A stretch of DNA of 64,000 bases from Streptomyces xanthochromogenes (GTDB lineage: Bacteria > Actinomycetota > Actinomycetes > Streptomycetales > Streptomycetaceae): positions 178,388-242,387 of the forward strand of contig NZ_BMUZ01000007.1 of assembly GCF_014650455.1 (NCBI RefSeq). The letters are read 5' to 3'. Under the pieces are notes generated by a model, which was not told the origin of the DNA, ran no database searches, and was given only the letters and a program-made list of their open reading frames with translations. Every line of letters begins with the position of its first letter. Position 1 is the first letter of the stretch. The position numbers were made by a program, and so were the translations under genes. Below are positions 47,697 to 57,544 of the stretch, piece after piece.

Positions 47697-50506
47697 GTAG
47701 GTGGGACGGGCGTCTCATTATTTGAGCCGAGCAGGGTTCCGCGCCGGCCACTGAGCACGGGCAGCGCGACCCCGCCCGGCACCGGGTATTCGCCCCGCAC
47801 CAGCGCCCTGCGCAGCCGGAACTCGTCGAGCGGGCCGGAGAACGCCATGCCCTGCCCATGCGTACACCCCATGGCGCGCAGAGCCAAGACCTGCTCCGGC
47901 ACATCCACGCCGTCGGCCACCGACTGCATGCCGAGATCGCAGGCGATCCGGAGCAACCCGGCGGTGATCTTGTGGAGGCGGGCCGACTCGACGACGCCCT
48001 CGACCAGCCCCCGGTCCAGCTTCAGGACGTCGACGGGGAGCCGGCGCAGCGCGTTGATCGCCGCGTAGCCGCTGCCGAACCCGTCGAGCGCGATCCGCAC
48101 GCCGAGCCTGCGCAGGCCCACCAGACGCCGCTCAAGATCGTCGAAGGAGATTCTCGGGTCGCTGTCCGCGAGCTCGATGACCAGGGCACCGGACGGCAGT
48201 CCGTGCCTGGTCAGGAGGGCTTCCACCGCGCCGAGCGGCATCGACTTGTCGAGCAGCCGGCGGGCCGAGAGGCGCACCGAGACGGGCGCGTCGTGGCCGG
48301 CCCGGCGCCGCTCGGCGGCCTGCTCCACGGCTTCTTCGAGCAGCCAGCGGCCGAGCTCGGCGGCCCGCTCGCTCTCGTCGGCGACCCGCAGGAATTCGGC
48401 CGGGGTGAACAGGATGCCCTGCGCCGAGCGCCACCTGGCCTGGGCCGCGACGGCGGAGACCTCACCGGTGGTGAGGTCGACGACGGGCTGGTGCAGGACG
48501 GCGAACTCGCCCTCGTTCAGCGCGCTGCGCAGCCGCGCCGCGAGCTCGGACTTGCGGACGACCTCGGCCTGCATCTGCGGGGCGTACATCTCGACGCGGT
48601 TCTTGCCGCCCTTCTTGGCGCGGTACATCGCGAGGTCGGCGTTGCGCAGCAGTTCCCCGGCGCCGACGCCCGGCTCGGCGAAGGCGACGCCGATGGAGGC
48701 CGCGACCCGGACATCGTTGCCGTCGATCAGGTACGGCTGCGACAGGGTCAGGCGCAGCCGGTCGGCGATCTCCCTGACCTGGTACTCGCGGGCCGCCGGG
48801 TCGCGGGTGCCGTCGCCGAGGATGAGGGCGGCGAACTCGTCGCCCCCGAGCCGGGCCGCGGTGTCTCCGGCCCGTACCGAGTCCTGCAGCCTGCGCGCGG
48901 CCTGGATGAGCAGTTCGTCGCCGGCCTGGTGGCCGATGGTGTCGTTGACCTGCTTGAAGCCGTCGAGGTCGATGAAGAGCACGGCGGTGCCCGGGTCGGT
49001 GGTGCGACGGCCGCCGAGCGCCTTGCGCACCCGCTTGGTGAACAGCGCGCGGTTGGGCAGGTCGGTCAGCGGGTCGTGCTCGGCGTTGTGCTCCAACTGC
49101 GCCTGCAGGCGCACCCGTTCGGTCACGTCGCGACTGTTGAGAATGAGCCCGCCCTGGTGGCGGTTGACGGTGGACTCCACGTTGAGCCACTCGCCGGTCC
49201 CCGACTTGAAGCGGCACTCGATCCGCGTCGTGGGCTCCTCGGCGGGCGGCGCCGCCAGAAACCTGCGCACTTCGTGCACCACCCGGCCGAGGTCCTCGGG
49301 GTGGATGAGCGAGGCCAGCTCGGAGCCGACCAGCTCCTCCGCGTCCCGCCCGTAGACACCGGCGGCCGCCGGGCTGACGTACCGCAGTATCCCGGTGGGG
49401 GCGGCGATCATGATGACGTCGCTCGACCCCTGCACCAGGGAGCGGAAGTGGTTCTCCTTCTGGGCGAGTTCATGGGTGAGCGCGATGTTGTCGAGCAGCA
49501 TGATCCCCTGGCGGACCACCAGGGCGAGTACGACGGTGCAGCCGGTGAAGACGACCATCCGGTCGACCCGGTGGCCCTCGATGACGTTGTAGAGGATGCC
49601 GAGGGTGCACACGGCGGCCGCGAGGTACGGCGTGAGCGCGGCCAGGGAGCTGGCGAGCGGCCGGGACGTCGGCACCGGGTGCGCGCGCGGCCGGCCGGGC
49701 GCCGGGCGGGCCCCGCGCGGGGCCACGGCGGGCCTGCGCGGCGGGGCGGCGGGCAGCCTGCGGGCGCCCCAGGGCGCGTAGGCGAGGAGCAGCGAGCCGG
49801 CGAACCAGCCGGCGTCCAGGAGCTGGCCCGAGTGGTAGTGCTGGCGCAGCAGCGGCGAGGTGAACAGGGCGTCGCACAGGACGGTCAGGGCGAGCGCCGC
49901 GATGGCGGTGTTCACGGCGGACCGGTTGGCCGAGGAGCGCCGGAAGTGCAGCGCGAGCACCATGCTGACGAGCACGATGTCGAGCAGCGGATAGGCCAGC
50001 GTGAGGGTGGCGTGGGCAACCCCCTCGCCCTCGCCCTGACGTGCGGTGCGGGCGAGCGCGAGGCTCCAGGACAGGGTGAGCAGGGAGCCGCCGATGAGCC
50101 ACGAGTCGAGGCCGAGGCAGACCCAACCCGCCCTGGTGACAGGGCGTTTGGCCAGGACGAGCAGGCCCACGATGGCGGGCGGCGCGAAGCAGAGGAAGAA
50201 GAAGTCGGCGGCGGAGGGGGTCGGCACGACCTGCCGGAGCACCACCTCGTAGAAGCCCCAGACGCCGTTGCCGCAGGCGGCCATGGCGGAGGAGAAGGAG
50301 AACAGCAGCCAGGCCGGCCGGAAGCTGCTCTCGCTGCCGGTGGCTCCGCCACGCGCGTAGCGGAAGCAGGAGACCGCGGCGATCAGGGCGGCGGCGGAGA
50401 GTCCGAAGTCGCCCATGATCTGGGCGAGTTCGTCAGAGCCCCAGCCGAGGAATGCGCCGGTGGCATATCCGGCACAGATCAGTGCGAGCACGAGTTGGGA
50501 AACCAT
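47693..50506 (-). CDS. Membrane GGDEF protein with PAS and degenerate EAL domains (probable CdgD)
   Basis: 937 residues. Several membrane helices come first (LVLALICAGYATGAFLGWGS; LLFSFSSAMAACGNGVWGFY). A PAS domain follows (FRSLVQGSSDVIMIAAPTGI; IHPEDLGRVVHEVRRFLAAP). The GGDEF domain has RAGD (inhibitory I-site), five residues, then the intact ARLGGDEFAA. The EAL domain looks inactive: the signature is VAAQARW rather than EALVRW, and IALDGFGSGYA has Gly for the second Asp. So it probably makes c-di-GMP and uses EAL as a sensor. By position next to ilvB it matches what I recall as CdgD of S. coelicolor. The start is uncertain; ATGs at 50779 and 50890 are also in frame. Confidence 0.87.
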   Translation of the reverse strand: MVSQLVLALICAGYATGAFLGWGSDELAQIMGDFGLSAAALIAAVSCFRYARGGATGSESSFRPAWLLFSFSSAMAACGNGVWGFYEVVLRQVVPTPSAADFFFLCFAPPAIVGLLVLAKRPVTRAGWVCLGLDSWLIGGSLLTLSWSLALARTARQGEGEGVAHATLTLAYPLLDIVLVSMVLALHFRRSSANRSAVNTAIAALALTVLCDALFTSPLLRQHYHSGQLLDAGWFAGSLLLAYAPWGARRLPAAPPRRPAVAPRGARPAPGRPRAHPVPTSRPLASSLAALTPYLAAAVCTLGILYNVIEGHRVDRMVVFTGCTVVLALVVRQGIMLLDNIALTHELAQKENHFRSLVQGSSDVIMIAAPTGILRYVSPAAAGVYGRDAEELVGSELASLIHPEDLGRVVHEVRRFLAAPPAEEPTTRIECRFKSGTGEWLNVESTVNRHQGGLILNSRDVTERVRLQAQLEHNAEHDPLTDLPNRALFTKRVRKALGGRRTTDPGTAVLFIDLDGFKQVNDTIGHQAGDELLIQAARRLQDSVRAGDTAARLGGDEFAALILGDGTRDPAAREYQVREIADRLRLTLSQPYLIDGNDVRVAASIGVAFAEPGVGAGELLRNADLAMYRAKKGGKNRVEMYAPQMQAEVVRKSELAARLRSALNEGEFAVLHQPVVDLTTGEVSAVAAQARWRSAQGILFTPAEFLRVADESERAAELGRWLLEEAVEQAAERRRAGHDAPVSVRLSARRLLDKSMPLGAVEALLTRHGLPSGALVIELADSDPRISFDDLERRLVGLRRLGVRIALDGFGSGYAAINALRRLPVDVLKLDRGLVEGVVESARLHKITAGLLRIACDLGMQSVADGVDVPEQVLALRAMGCTHGQGMAFSGPLDEFRLRRALVRGEYPVPGGVALPVLSGRRGTLLGSNNETPVPPT

Positions 50507-50959
50507 GCCGGTCCCGCCACCTCCGGTCACGGGGGGCCGGGTCAGGATCGCTCCCGGCGCGCTCACCGGACCGCTCCACGCCACTGGGGCCCGGGCGCGG
50601 TCCCGCCCGGCCGGGGCCGGGTGCCGGGATTCGCGGCCCAAGAGCCGTGCTTTCGGGCGCTGTTCGTCGTTGTGCCGCTTATCGCCTCGGCGGTCGCCGC
50701 TCCACCGCGGTGCATCGCGGCGTGCTGCCCGCGGCGGGATCGCCGCAGGCGGCTCCACCGCGTCGGATCGTTCGTCCATTGGCCGTGCATCGCCCGTCGC
50801 CCCCCTCGCAGTGATCGCTCCCCGCGCCGCAGACGCACGGCGGCGGGGCCCCGGTCGGGACGATACACCAGTCTCGTCACTCAGGGACATAGCCCATATA
50901 CGCTCCGTGACAGCCTGGAGTCGCGAGGGCACCCGGCGCACCCGAATCACTCCGGAGAG
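50507..50959. other. Gap between the GGDEF gene and the hydroxyacid dehydrogenase
   Basis: I find no separate gene. The - strand frame of the GGDEF protein stays open to 50950, but its translation here (Arg/Pro/Ala-rich, no structure) looks non-coding. It may instead be a disordered N-terminal extension. Possible starts within it are the ATGs at 50779 and 50890. Confidence 0.5.
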
Positions 50960-51901
50960 TTACTGATTCGTCGTCAGAACCACGTTGTCGAGCGGCTCTT
51001 GGGCCGCGAAGCGGGTGAGCTGAGCGACCAGCAGACGCTTGGCCCGGGGCAGGAAGGCGGAGCTGGAACCGCCCACGTGCGGGCTGATGAGGACGTTGCG
51101 GGCGTGCCACAACGGGTGCCCCGCGGGCAGGGGTTCGGGGTCGGTGACATCCAGCGCCGCGTGGATGCGGCCGGACTCCAGTTCGGCGAGCAACGCCTTG
51201 GTGTCCACGACGGGTCCGCGCGCGACGTTCACCAGGAGCGCCCCGTCCTTGAGGCGGGCCAGGAACTCGGCGTCCACCAGGCCCTTCGTCTGCTCGGTGA
51301 GCGGCGTGCAGACGATGACCACGTCGGCCTCGGGGAGCAGCGCGGGCAGCTCGACCAGTGCGTGCACCGGGCCGCGCTCCGTTGCGCGCGAGGAGCGCGC
51401 GACGCGCGCCACCCGCGCGCACTCGAAGGGGGCGAGCCGGTCTTCGACGGCCGCCCCGATCGACCCGTAGCCGACGATCAGCACCGACTTGTCGGCGAGG
51501 GCCGGATAGAAGCCGGACCGCCACTCCTGCCTCTCCTGCCCCCGGACGAACCCGGGGATTCCGCGCAGCGAGGCGAGGACGAGGGTCACGGCGAGCTCGG
51601 CGGTGGACGCCTCGTGGACCCCGCGCGCGTTGCACAGGCGTACGCCGGGCGGCAGCAGCCCGATGCCGGGCTGCACGTGGTCAATGCCGGCGGTCAGCGT
51701 CTGCACCACCTGGACGCCGGTCATGGCGGGGAGCGGGCGGACCGAGGTCTCCGACGGCTTCATGTACGGGACGACGTAGAAGACGCAGTCGGCGGGGTCG
51801 GCCGGGAAGTCGGGGCCGCCGTCCCAGACCCGGTAGGCGAAGGAGTCGGGCAGGCCCGGGACATCGGCCGGGTCGAAGGGGATCCACACGTCGGAAGTCA
51901 T
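50960..51901 (-). CDS. D-isomer-specific 2-hydroxyacid dehydrogenase
   Basis: 313 residues. An NAD-binding domain with KSVLIVGYGSIGAAVEDRLA sits between halves of the substrate domain. The catalytic Arg is in LLVNVARGPVVDTKALLAEL, Glu in ALDVTDPEPLPAGHPLW and His in LISPHVGGSSSAF. The substrate is unknown; glyoxylate/hydroxypyruvate reductases are the nearest type. It is short compared with SerA and has no ACT domain. The ATG at 51901 is divergent from an aldo/keto reductase over 74 bases. Confidence 0.9.
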   Translation of the reverse strand: MTSDVWIPFDPADVPGLPDSFAYRVWDGGPDFPADPADCVFYVVPYMKPSETSVRPLPAMTGVQVVQTLTAGIDHVQPGIGLLPPGVRLCNARGVHEASTAELAVTLVLASLRGIPGFVRGQERQEWRSGFYPALADKSVLIVGYGSIGAAVEDRLAPFECARVARVARSSRATERGPVHALVELPALLPEADVVIVCTPLTEQTKGLVDAEFLARLKDGALLVNVARGPVVDTKALLAELESGRIHAALDVTDPEPLPAGHPLWHARNVLISPHVGGSSSAFLPRAKRLLVAQLTRFAAQEPLDNVVLTTNQ

Positions 51902-51975
51902 GGTCAGGAGGCTATGCGAAGGGTTCCGGAGGCCAGAGGTTAGTTTGGGGAGCGACTAGGGAGGGATCCGGCCAG

Positions 51976-52989
51976 GTGGAGCGCAGGACAATCGGGGCGG
52001 GGGCCCTGCGGGCGGGTGCGATCGGGCTCGGCTGCATGCCGATGAGCTGGGGCTACACCCGCTCACAGCAGGACCTGGAGCGTTCGCTGCGCGCCGTGCA
52101 CGCCGCCTTGGACACCGGCTCGAACCTTCTCGACACCGCCGACATGTACGGCCCGTTCACCAACGAGCTGCTGATCGGGCGGGTGCTGCGGGAGCGCCGT
52201 GCGGAGGCCTTCGTCGCCACCAAGTGCGGGCTGCTCGTCGGCGTCGACCAGCACGTGGTCGCCAACGGCCGCCCCGGATACGTGCGCCGGGCCTGCGACG
52301 CCTCGCTGCGCCGCCTCGGCACCGAGGTCATCGACCTGTACCTGCTGCACCGCGCCGACCCGGAGGTCCCCGTCGAGGAGACCTGGGGTGCGATGGCGGA
52401 GCTCGTGACGGCGGGCAAGGTGCGCGCGCTCGGGCTCAGCGCGATGGGTGCGCGGGCGGTGCGCCGGACCGCCCCGCCGGCGGGGGTGCACGGGCTGCAC
52501 GTGGGCCGCTACGAGGAGACGGTGCGGCTGCTCGACCGCGTCCAGCAGGTGTTCCCGGTGGCCGCGGTGCAGGCGGAGCTGTCGCTCTGGTCGCGCGAGG
52601 CGCTGCGCACGCTGCTGCCGTGGTGCACGGTCCGGGGCGTGAGCCTGCTGGCGGCGATGCCGCTGGGCAACGGGTTCCTGACCGGCACGCTCACCCCCGG
52701 GCAGGGCTTCGAACCGGACGACATCCGGGCCCGCCACCCGCGCTTCACGGCGGAGATGATGGCCGCGAACCAGCCCGTGGTGGCGGGCCTGCGCCGGGTC
52801 GCCGAGCGGCACGGGGCGACCCCGGCGCAGGTGGCCCTCGCCTGGCTGCTGCGGCTCGGGCAGCAGGTGGTCCCGGTGCCGGGGGCCAAGCGGGAGGAGT
52901 GGGTGCGCGAGAACGCCCTCGCGGCGGACCTGCCCCTGACCCCCCGCGACCTGACGGAACTGGCCGCGCTGCCGCCGGCCCGGGACTGA
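51976..52989 (+). CDS. Aldo/keto reductase
   Basis: 337 residues, NADPH TIM barrel. Catalytic tetrad positions: Asp and Tyr in NLLDTADMYGPFTNELLIG, Lys in AFVATKCGLLVG and His in DLYLLHRADPEVPVEETWGA. The cofactor region is QQVVPVPGAKREEWVRENAL. It resembles the YghZ/IolS-like AKR11-13 group. GGAGGGATCC precedes the GTG at 51976. It is divergent from the hydroxyacid dehydrogenase, and the two may share a promoter region. The substrate is unknown. Confidence 0.9.
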   Translation: MERRTIGAGALRAGAIGLGCMPMSWGYTRSQQDLERSLRAVHAALDTGSNLLDTADMYGPFTNELLIGRVLRERRAEAFVATKCGLLVGVDQHVVANGRPGYVRRACDASLRRLGTEVIDLYLLHRADPEVPVEETWGAMAELVTAGKVRALGLSAMGARAVRRTAPPAGVHGLHVGRYEETVRLLDRVQQVFPVAAVQAELSLWSREALRTLLPWCTVRGVSLLAAMPLGNGFLTGTLTPGQGFEPDDIRARHPRFTAEMMAANQPVVAGLRRVAERHGATPAQVALAWLLRLGQQVVPVPGAKREEWVRENALAADLPLTPRDLTELAALPPARD

Positions 52990-53137
52990 GCGGGGCGTCC
53001 GGTGGACCCGTGGCGGCCCTTCGGCGGCCCGGAGCCCGCACGAACCGCGCCCGGCAACGGAGTTGGAACCGCTGGACGCCCGGGCCGGGCCCCAGAATGA
53101 GCCCAGCGCATCGACCCCGGCGAAGGGAACCCCAACC

Positions 53138-54295
53138 GTGCGACGTACCACCGTGGCAACCGCCCTGGCCGCAGCCGTGCTCGTGCTCTCGGCCGGCTGC
53201 TCGTCGGGGCCCGCGCAGCCGCGGGGCCAGGGCTCCGCCTCCGCCACCAAGGCGCCCTCGACGGCCTCGACGGCCTCGCCCAAGGCTCAACTCCCGCCCG
53301 CCAAGGGCTCGGTGAAGGTGGCCAGGACCGTCGCCGAAGGGCTGAAGTCGCCCTGGGGCATCGCGGCGCTCCCCGAGGGCGCGCTCCTCGTCGGCTCGCG
53401 GGACGACGGCTCGGTCGTGCGCGTCGACACCGCGACCGGCGGGAAGACCGCCGTCGGCAGTGTGCCCGGCGTCGCCCACCAGGGCGAGGGAGGCCTGCTC
53501 GGGCTCGCCCTTTCGCCCACGTACGCCTCGGACCACCTCCTGTACGCGTACTTCACCACGGAGTCCGACAACCGCATCGCCCGGATGATCTACGATCCGC
53601 AGCGGCCGGAGGGCCAGCAGCTGGGGGCGCCGGACACCATCCTGCGCTCGATCCCCAAGGGCAGCATCCACAACGGCGGGCGCATCGCGTTCGGCCCCGA
53701 CCGGATGCTGTACGCCGGGACCGGCGAGACCGGCGAGCGGGGCCTCGCGCAGGACCGGAAGTCGCTGGCCGGGAAGATCCTGCGGATGACGCCCGACGGG
53801 CAGCCCGCGTACGGCAACCCCGAGGCCGACTCGCTCGTCTACTCCTACGGGCACCGCAATGTGCAGGGCCTGGCGTGGGACGGCGAGAATCGGCTGTGGG
53901 CCGCGGAGTTCGGACAGGACACCTGGGACGAGCTCAATCTGATCGAGCCCGGCAAGAACTACGGCTGGCCCGTGGTGGAGGGCAGGGCGGGCAAGGCGGG
54001 GTACGTCGACCCCGTCGCCCAGTGGAAGACGTCCGAGGCCTCCCCCAGCGGGATCGCGTTCCAGGGCGGCTCGGTGTGGATGGCCGCGCTGCGGGGCGAG
54101 CGGCTGTGGCGCGTCCCGCTGGACGGCACCAAGGCGCTCGCCGACCCCGAAGCCTTCCTGGGCGGCCAGTACGGCCGGCTGCGCACCGTCCTTACGGCCG
54201 GGCCCGGGAAGCTGTGGCTGCTCACCAACAACACCGACTCGCGCGGCACCCCCAAGCCCGGTGACGACCGCGTCCTGGAGCTGGACGTCACCTGA
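53138..54295 (+). CDS. Lipoprotein PQQ-dependent sugar dehydrogenase-like protein
   Basis: 385 residues. The lipobox LVLSAGC (Cys at about residue 21) marks a membrane-anchored extracellular protein. A six-bladed propeller of the soluble glucose/sorbosone dehydrogenase type follows: SPWGIAALPEGALLVGSRDD, HQGEGGLLGLALSP, GSIHNGGRIAFGPDRMLYAG, YSYGHRNVQGLAWDGENRLW and FGQDTWDELNLIEPGKNYGW. The GHRNVQG motif contributes catalytic and Ca/PQQ residues. Many actinobacterial homologues have no proven PQQ use. The GTG at 53138 follows AAGGGAACC. Confidence 0.9.
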   Translation: MRRTTVATALAAAVLVLSAGCSSGPAQPRGQGSASATKAPSTASTASPKAQLPPAKGSVKVARTVAEGLKSPWGIAALPEGALLVGSRDDGSVVRVDTATGGKTAVGSVPGVAHQGEGGLLGLALSPTYASDHLLYAYFTTESDNRIARMIYDPQRPEGQQLGAPDTILRSIPKGSIHNGGRIAFGPDRMLYAGTGETGERGLAQDRKSLAGKILRMTPDGQPAYGNPEADSLVYSYGHRNVQGLAWDGENRLWAAEFGQDTWDELNLIEPGKNYGWPVVEGRAGKAGYVDPVAQWKTSEASPSGIAFQGGSVWMAALRGERLWRVPLDGTKALADPEAFLGGQYGRLRTVLTAGPGKLWLLTNNTDSRGTPKPGDDRVLELDVT

Positions 54296-54334
54296 GACGA
54301 CCGCGTCTTCGAGCCGGCCGTCCCGCGAGCGGCG

Positions 54335-57300
54335 TCAGCCCCGCGCCGGCTGTGCGGTGAACAGGTTCATGCGGTGGGCGAGGGCCGCCGCCTCGCCGCG
54401 GCCCGAAACCCCCAGCTTGGCAAGGATGTTGGAAACGTGCACGCTCGCCGTCTTCGGCGATATGTAGAGCTCCTCGGCGATCTGGCGGTTGCTGTGGCCC
54501 GCCGCGACCAGCCGGAGGACGTCCTGCTCGCGGCTGGTGAGCCCGAGCGCCTCCACCGGGTCGGCGGGCTCCTCGGACCCGGCCGGGTCCGGGGCGGACA
54601 GCGAGACGCGGGCCCGGCGGGCCAGGAGTTCCAGTTGTTCGCGCAGGGGCCGGGCGCCGAGGCGCTCGGCCTCGGCGTGGGCCTGGCGCAGCAGCGTGGC
54701 GACGGTCTCGCGGTCGCCGCCCTCGGCCAGCAGGGCGTGAGCCGAGCGATGACGGGCCAGGGCCAGTTCGTAGGGGCGCTCCAAGGGCCCGAGGGCCTGG
54801 ACGACGGCCTCCCAGCGGGCCGCCGTCTCACGGCCCTCGGCCCTGTCCAGCTCGGCGGCGACGACCAGCGAGAGCGCCTCGCACGAGGGGCAGCCGGTGG
54901 GCAGCCTCCGGGCCGCGGTACGGATCAGGTCGAGGGCGGCGCGCCTGCCCTGCTCGGCCGAGGGAAGCCCCCGCACATCGGCCTCCACGGCGGCGGCCGC
55001 GGCGAGCAGCGGCCAGCCGTAGCGCTGGGCGCCGGGCGGGAAGCCCGACTCCACGGCGCGGGCGAGCTCGGTACGGGCCTCGTCGATACGGCCCCGGGCG
55101 GCCGCGATGCCGAGCCCGGCCCGGGCGAGCGGGATGGCGTGCTGGACCATCGGATCCTGCTTGCCGAAGGCGGCGTGGGCGTCGTCGAGGGAGAGCGCCG
55201 CCTGCTCCAACTCGCCCCGAAACAGGGCGAGTTCGGACCGGTGCAGCAGGGCCTTGCCCAGCGGCCGGGGGCTCACCGCCGTGCGCTGGACCCGCTCGGC
55301 GGCGTCGGCGGCCTCCTCCCAACGGCCCAGGTTGAACAGGGACTCGGCCCGATTGGCCTGCACCCAGGCCTCGTTGTCCAGGAGGCCGTACTTCCGGGCC
55401 AGCCGTACCCCGTCGTCGGCGACGCGTACCGCCTCCGTCGAGCGGCCGACCGCCTCCAGGCCGGAGCAGAGGTTCACATGGCCCCGGGCAGCCTCGCCGA
55501 CCAGGCCCAGTTCGAGGGAGCGGTCGATCACCGCGCGCATGGTGGCGATGCCCTCCTCGACCGCTCCCGAGTCGGTCATCAGGCTGCCCAGGGTGAGCCT
55601 GACGTTGAGCTCGACCTCCTCGGTGCGCACCAACCGGGCGTATTCCACGGCCCGTTCGGCCTCCGCGAGGGACTCGGGGCCGGGCTTGTGGAGCATGCCC
55701 CAGCCCGCCGCGGTGGCCAGCACCTCGGCGTGCACGGCGGACGGCGCCAGGCCGCGCACCAGGTCCTGGGCGGTGGCTATCTCGGTCCAGCCGTCCCCGC
55801 GCCCCAGGTTCTCCACCAGGCGGGAGCGCTGGAGCCAGAACCAGGCGGCGCGCAGCGGGTCGTTCCCGGAGCTCAGGTCGCTCTCGGCCTCGATGAGGCG
55901 GAGCGCCTGCTTGGCGAGTTTCAGGGCGCGTTCGCGATCGCCGCAGAGCCGGGCCGCCTCGACGGACTCGGCCAGCAGATCGAGGTAGCGCAGCGACGCC
56001 GCGTTCTCGGGGGCGCAGCCGCAGGGCGGGTAGGAACCCGCGTGGTCCAGGGGCCTGAGCCCCTCGCGCAGCTCGGCGGGCACGCTGTCCCACAGCTCCA
56101 TCGCCCGCGAGAGCAGCCGCAGTTGCTCCGCGTAGGCGTGCCGCCGTCGGGCCTCGACGGCGGCGCGCAGGACCACGGGCAGCGCCTTGGCCGCGTCGTG
56201 CGCGTGGTACCAGTACGTGGCGAGCCGGGTGGTCCGCTCGTCGGCCCTGACGAGCGAGGGGTCGGCCTCCAGAGCCTCGGCGTAACGGCGGTTGAGGCGC
56301 GAGCACTCGCCGGGCAGCAGGTCGTCGCTGACGGCCTCGCGGACCAGGGAGTGGCGGAAGCGGTAGCCGTCGCCGTCGCCCGCGGGCAGCAGGATGTTGG
56401 CGCCGACGGCGGCTCGCAGCGCCTCGATGAGCTTGTCCTCGGGCAGCCGCGCGACGGCGGCGAGCAGCGGGTACTCCACGGTGGAGCCGCCCTCGGCGGC
56501 GATCCGCACGACCCGTTGGGCGTCCTCGGGCAGGCCCTCGACGCGGACGAGCAGCAGATCGCGCAGCGAGTCGCTCAGGTCGGGGCAGGTGCCGTCGGGG
56601 TCGCGGCCGACCACGAGCTCCTCGACGAAGAAGGCGTTGCCGTCGGATCGCTCGAAGACCTCGTCGGCCAGCCGCTGTTCGGGCTCGGCGGCGAGGATGC
56701 CGGTCAGCTGGTGGTGGACCTCGGCCCGGTTGAACCGGGGCAGTTCGATGCGCCGCACGCTGCGCAACCGGTCCAGCTCGGCGAGCAGGGGGCGCAGCGG
56801 GTGGCGGCGGTGGATGTCGTCCGCGCGGTAGGTGGCCACCACGACGAGGTGGCCGCGCCGCAGGGTGCGGAAGAGGTAGGCGAGCAGATGGCGGGTGGAG
56901 GCGTCCGCCCAGTGCAGGTCTTCGAGGACGAGGACGACGGTGCGCCCGGCGGCGATCCGCTCCAGCATCCGTACGGTGAGCTCGAACAGGCGCGCGGTGC
57001 CGTCCTCGCGGGCGGCGGGCGGTCCGGTCCTGGCCAGCTCGGGCAGGAGCAGGGCGAGCTCCTCCTCCTGGCCGTCGGCGGCCGCGGCCAGCTCCTCGGG
57101 CAGTTGGCGGCGCAGCGCGCGGAGTGCCGCCGAGAAGGGGGCGAAGGGCAGTCCGTCGGCCCCGACCTCGACACAGCCGCCGATGGCGATCACGGCGCCG
57201 GCCGCGCGCGCCGCGTCGGTGAACTCCTCGACGAGCCTGCTCTTGCCGACGCCGGCCTCGCCGCCGACGAGCAGCGCCTGCGGCTCGCCCTCCGGAGCCG

Positions 57301-57394
57301 CGGCGCGCGCGAGTGCTTCGTTCAATGTCCGCAACTCGTCGGCGCGGCCGACGAACACGGGGCTGACTGACCTGGTCTCCACGGAGCCGAGCAT
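54335..57394 (-). CDS. Large ATP-binding LuxR-family (LAL) regulator
   Basis: 1,019 residues. The Walker A motif is LLVGGEAGVGKSRLVEEF (about residues 41-58) and the Walker B-like stretch is TVVLVLEDLHWADASTRHLL. A long TPR-type helical region follows. The C-terminal LuxR HTH reads LTSREQDVLRLVAAGHSNRQ and IAEELYISPKTASVHVSNIL. LAL proteins are MalT-like activators that respond to small molecules and ATP. I place the start at 57394 because GGAGG lies 8 bases upstream; the in-frame ATG at 57526 has none and adds a Pro/Ala-rich tail. The nearby small and membrane proteins upstream may be targets, but no gene cluster is attached. Confidence 0.9.
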   Translation of the reverse strand: MLGSVETRSVSPVFVGRADELRTLNEALARAAAPEGEPQALLVGGEAGVGKSRLVEEFTDAARAAGAVIAIGGCVEVGADGLPFAPFSAALRALRRQLPEELAAAADGQEEELALLLPELARTGPPAAREDGTARLFELTVRMLERIAAGRTVVLVLEDLHWADASTRHLLAYLFRTLRRGHLVVVATYRADDIHRRHPLRPLLAELDRLRSVRRIELPRFNRAEVHHQLTGILAAEPEQRLADEVFERSDGNAFFVEELVVGRDPDGTCPDLSDSLRDLLLVRVEGLPEDAQRVVRIAAEGGSTVEYPLLAAVARLPEDKLIEALRAAVGANILLPAGDGDGYRFRHSLVREAVSDDLLPGECSRLNRRYAEALEADPSLVRADERTTRLATYWYHAHDAAKALPVVLRAAVEARRRHAYAEQLRLLSRAMELWDSVPAELREGLRPLDHAGSYPPCGCAPENAASLRYLDLLAESVEAARLCGDRERALKLAKQALRLIEAESDLSSGNDPLRAAWFWLQRSRLVENLGRGDGWTEIATAQDLVRGLAPSAVHAEVLATAAGWGMLHKPGPESLAEAERAVEYARLVRTEEVELNVRLTLGSLMTDSGAVEEGIATMRAVIDRSLELGLVGEAARGHVNLCSGLEAVGRSTEAVRVADDGVRLARKYGLLDNEAWVQANRAESLFNLGRWEEAADAAERVQRTAVSPRPLGKALLHRSELALFRGELEQAALSLDDAHAAFGKQDPMVQHAIPLARAGLGIAAARGRIDEARTELARAVESGFPPGAQRYGWPLLAAAAAVEADVRGLPSAEQGRRAALDLIRTAARRLPTGCPSCEALSLVVAAELDRAEGRETAARWEAVVQALGPLERPYELALARHRSAHALLAEGGDRETVATLLRQAHAEAERLGARPLREQLELLARRARVSLSAPDPAGSEEPADPVEALGLTSREQDVLRLVAAGHSNRQIAEELYISPKTASVHVSNILAKLGVSGRGEAAALAHRMNLFTAQPARG

Positions 57395-57544
57395 CGCACA
57401 GGCCTCCGACAACGGGGAGGCGGGCGGTCCGTCCCCGGCTGGGTGAGCGGCCCCCGAGGAGGTGGGGGCCGCGGCCGGGGACGGCGTCCGAGCCGGGTCG
57501 GCGGGGCGGGCCGGGGTGGTGGTCATCGCGGTCGACCGGGCGGT

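Noticed and set aside
47858..51943. A 1,361-codon open frame on the + strand
   Set aside because: It runs antisense across the GGDEF/EAL and hydroxyacid dehydrogenase genes. Its translation is Gly/Ala/Arg/Val/Asp-rich with no motif, the usual third-position GC shadow in high-GC DNA.
54335..57394. The LAL regulator as sign of a biosynthetic gene cluster
   Set aside because: No polyketide synthase, NRPS, terpene or RiPP genes flank it; its neighbours are small or housekeeping-type proteins.
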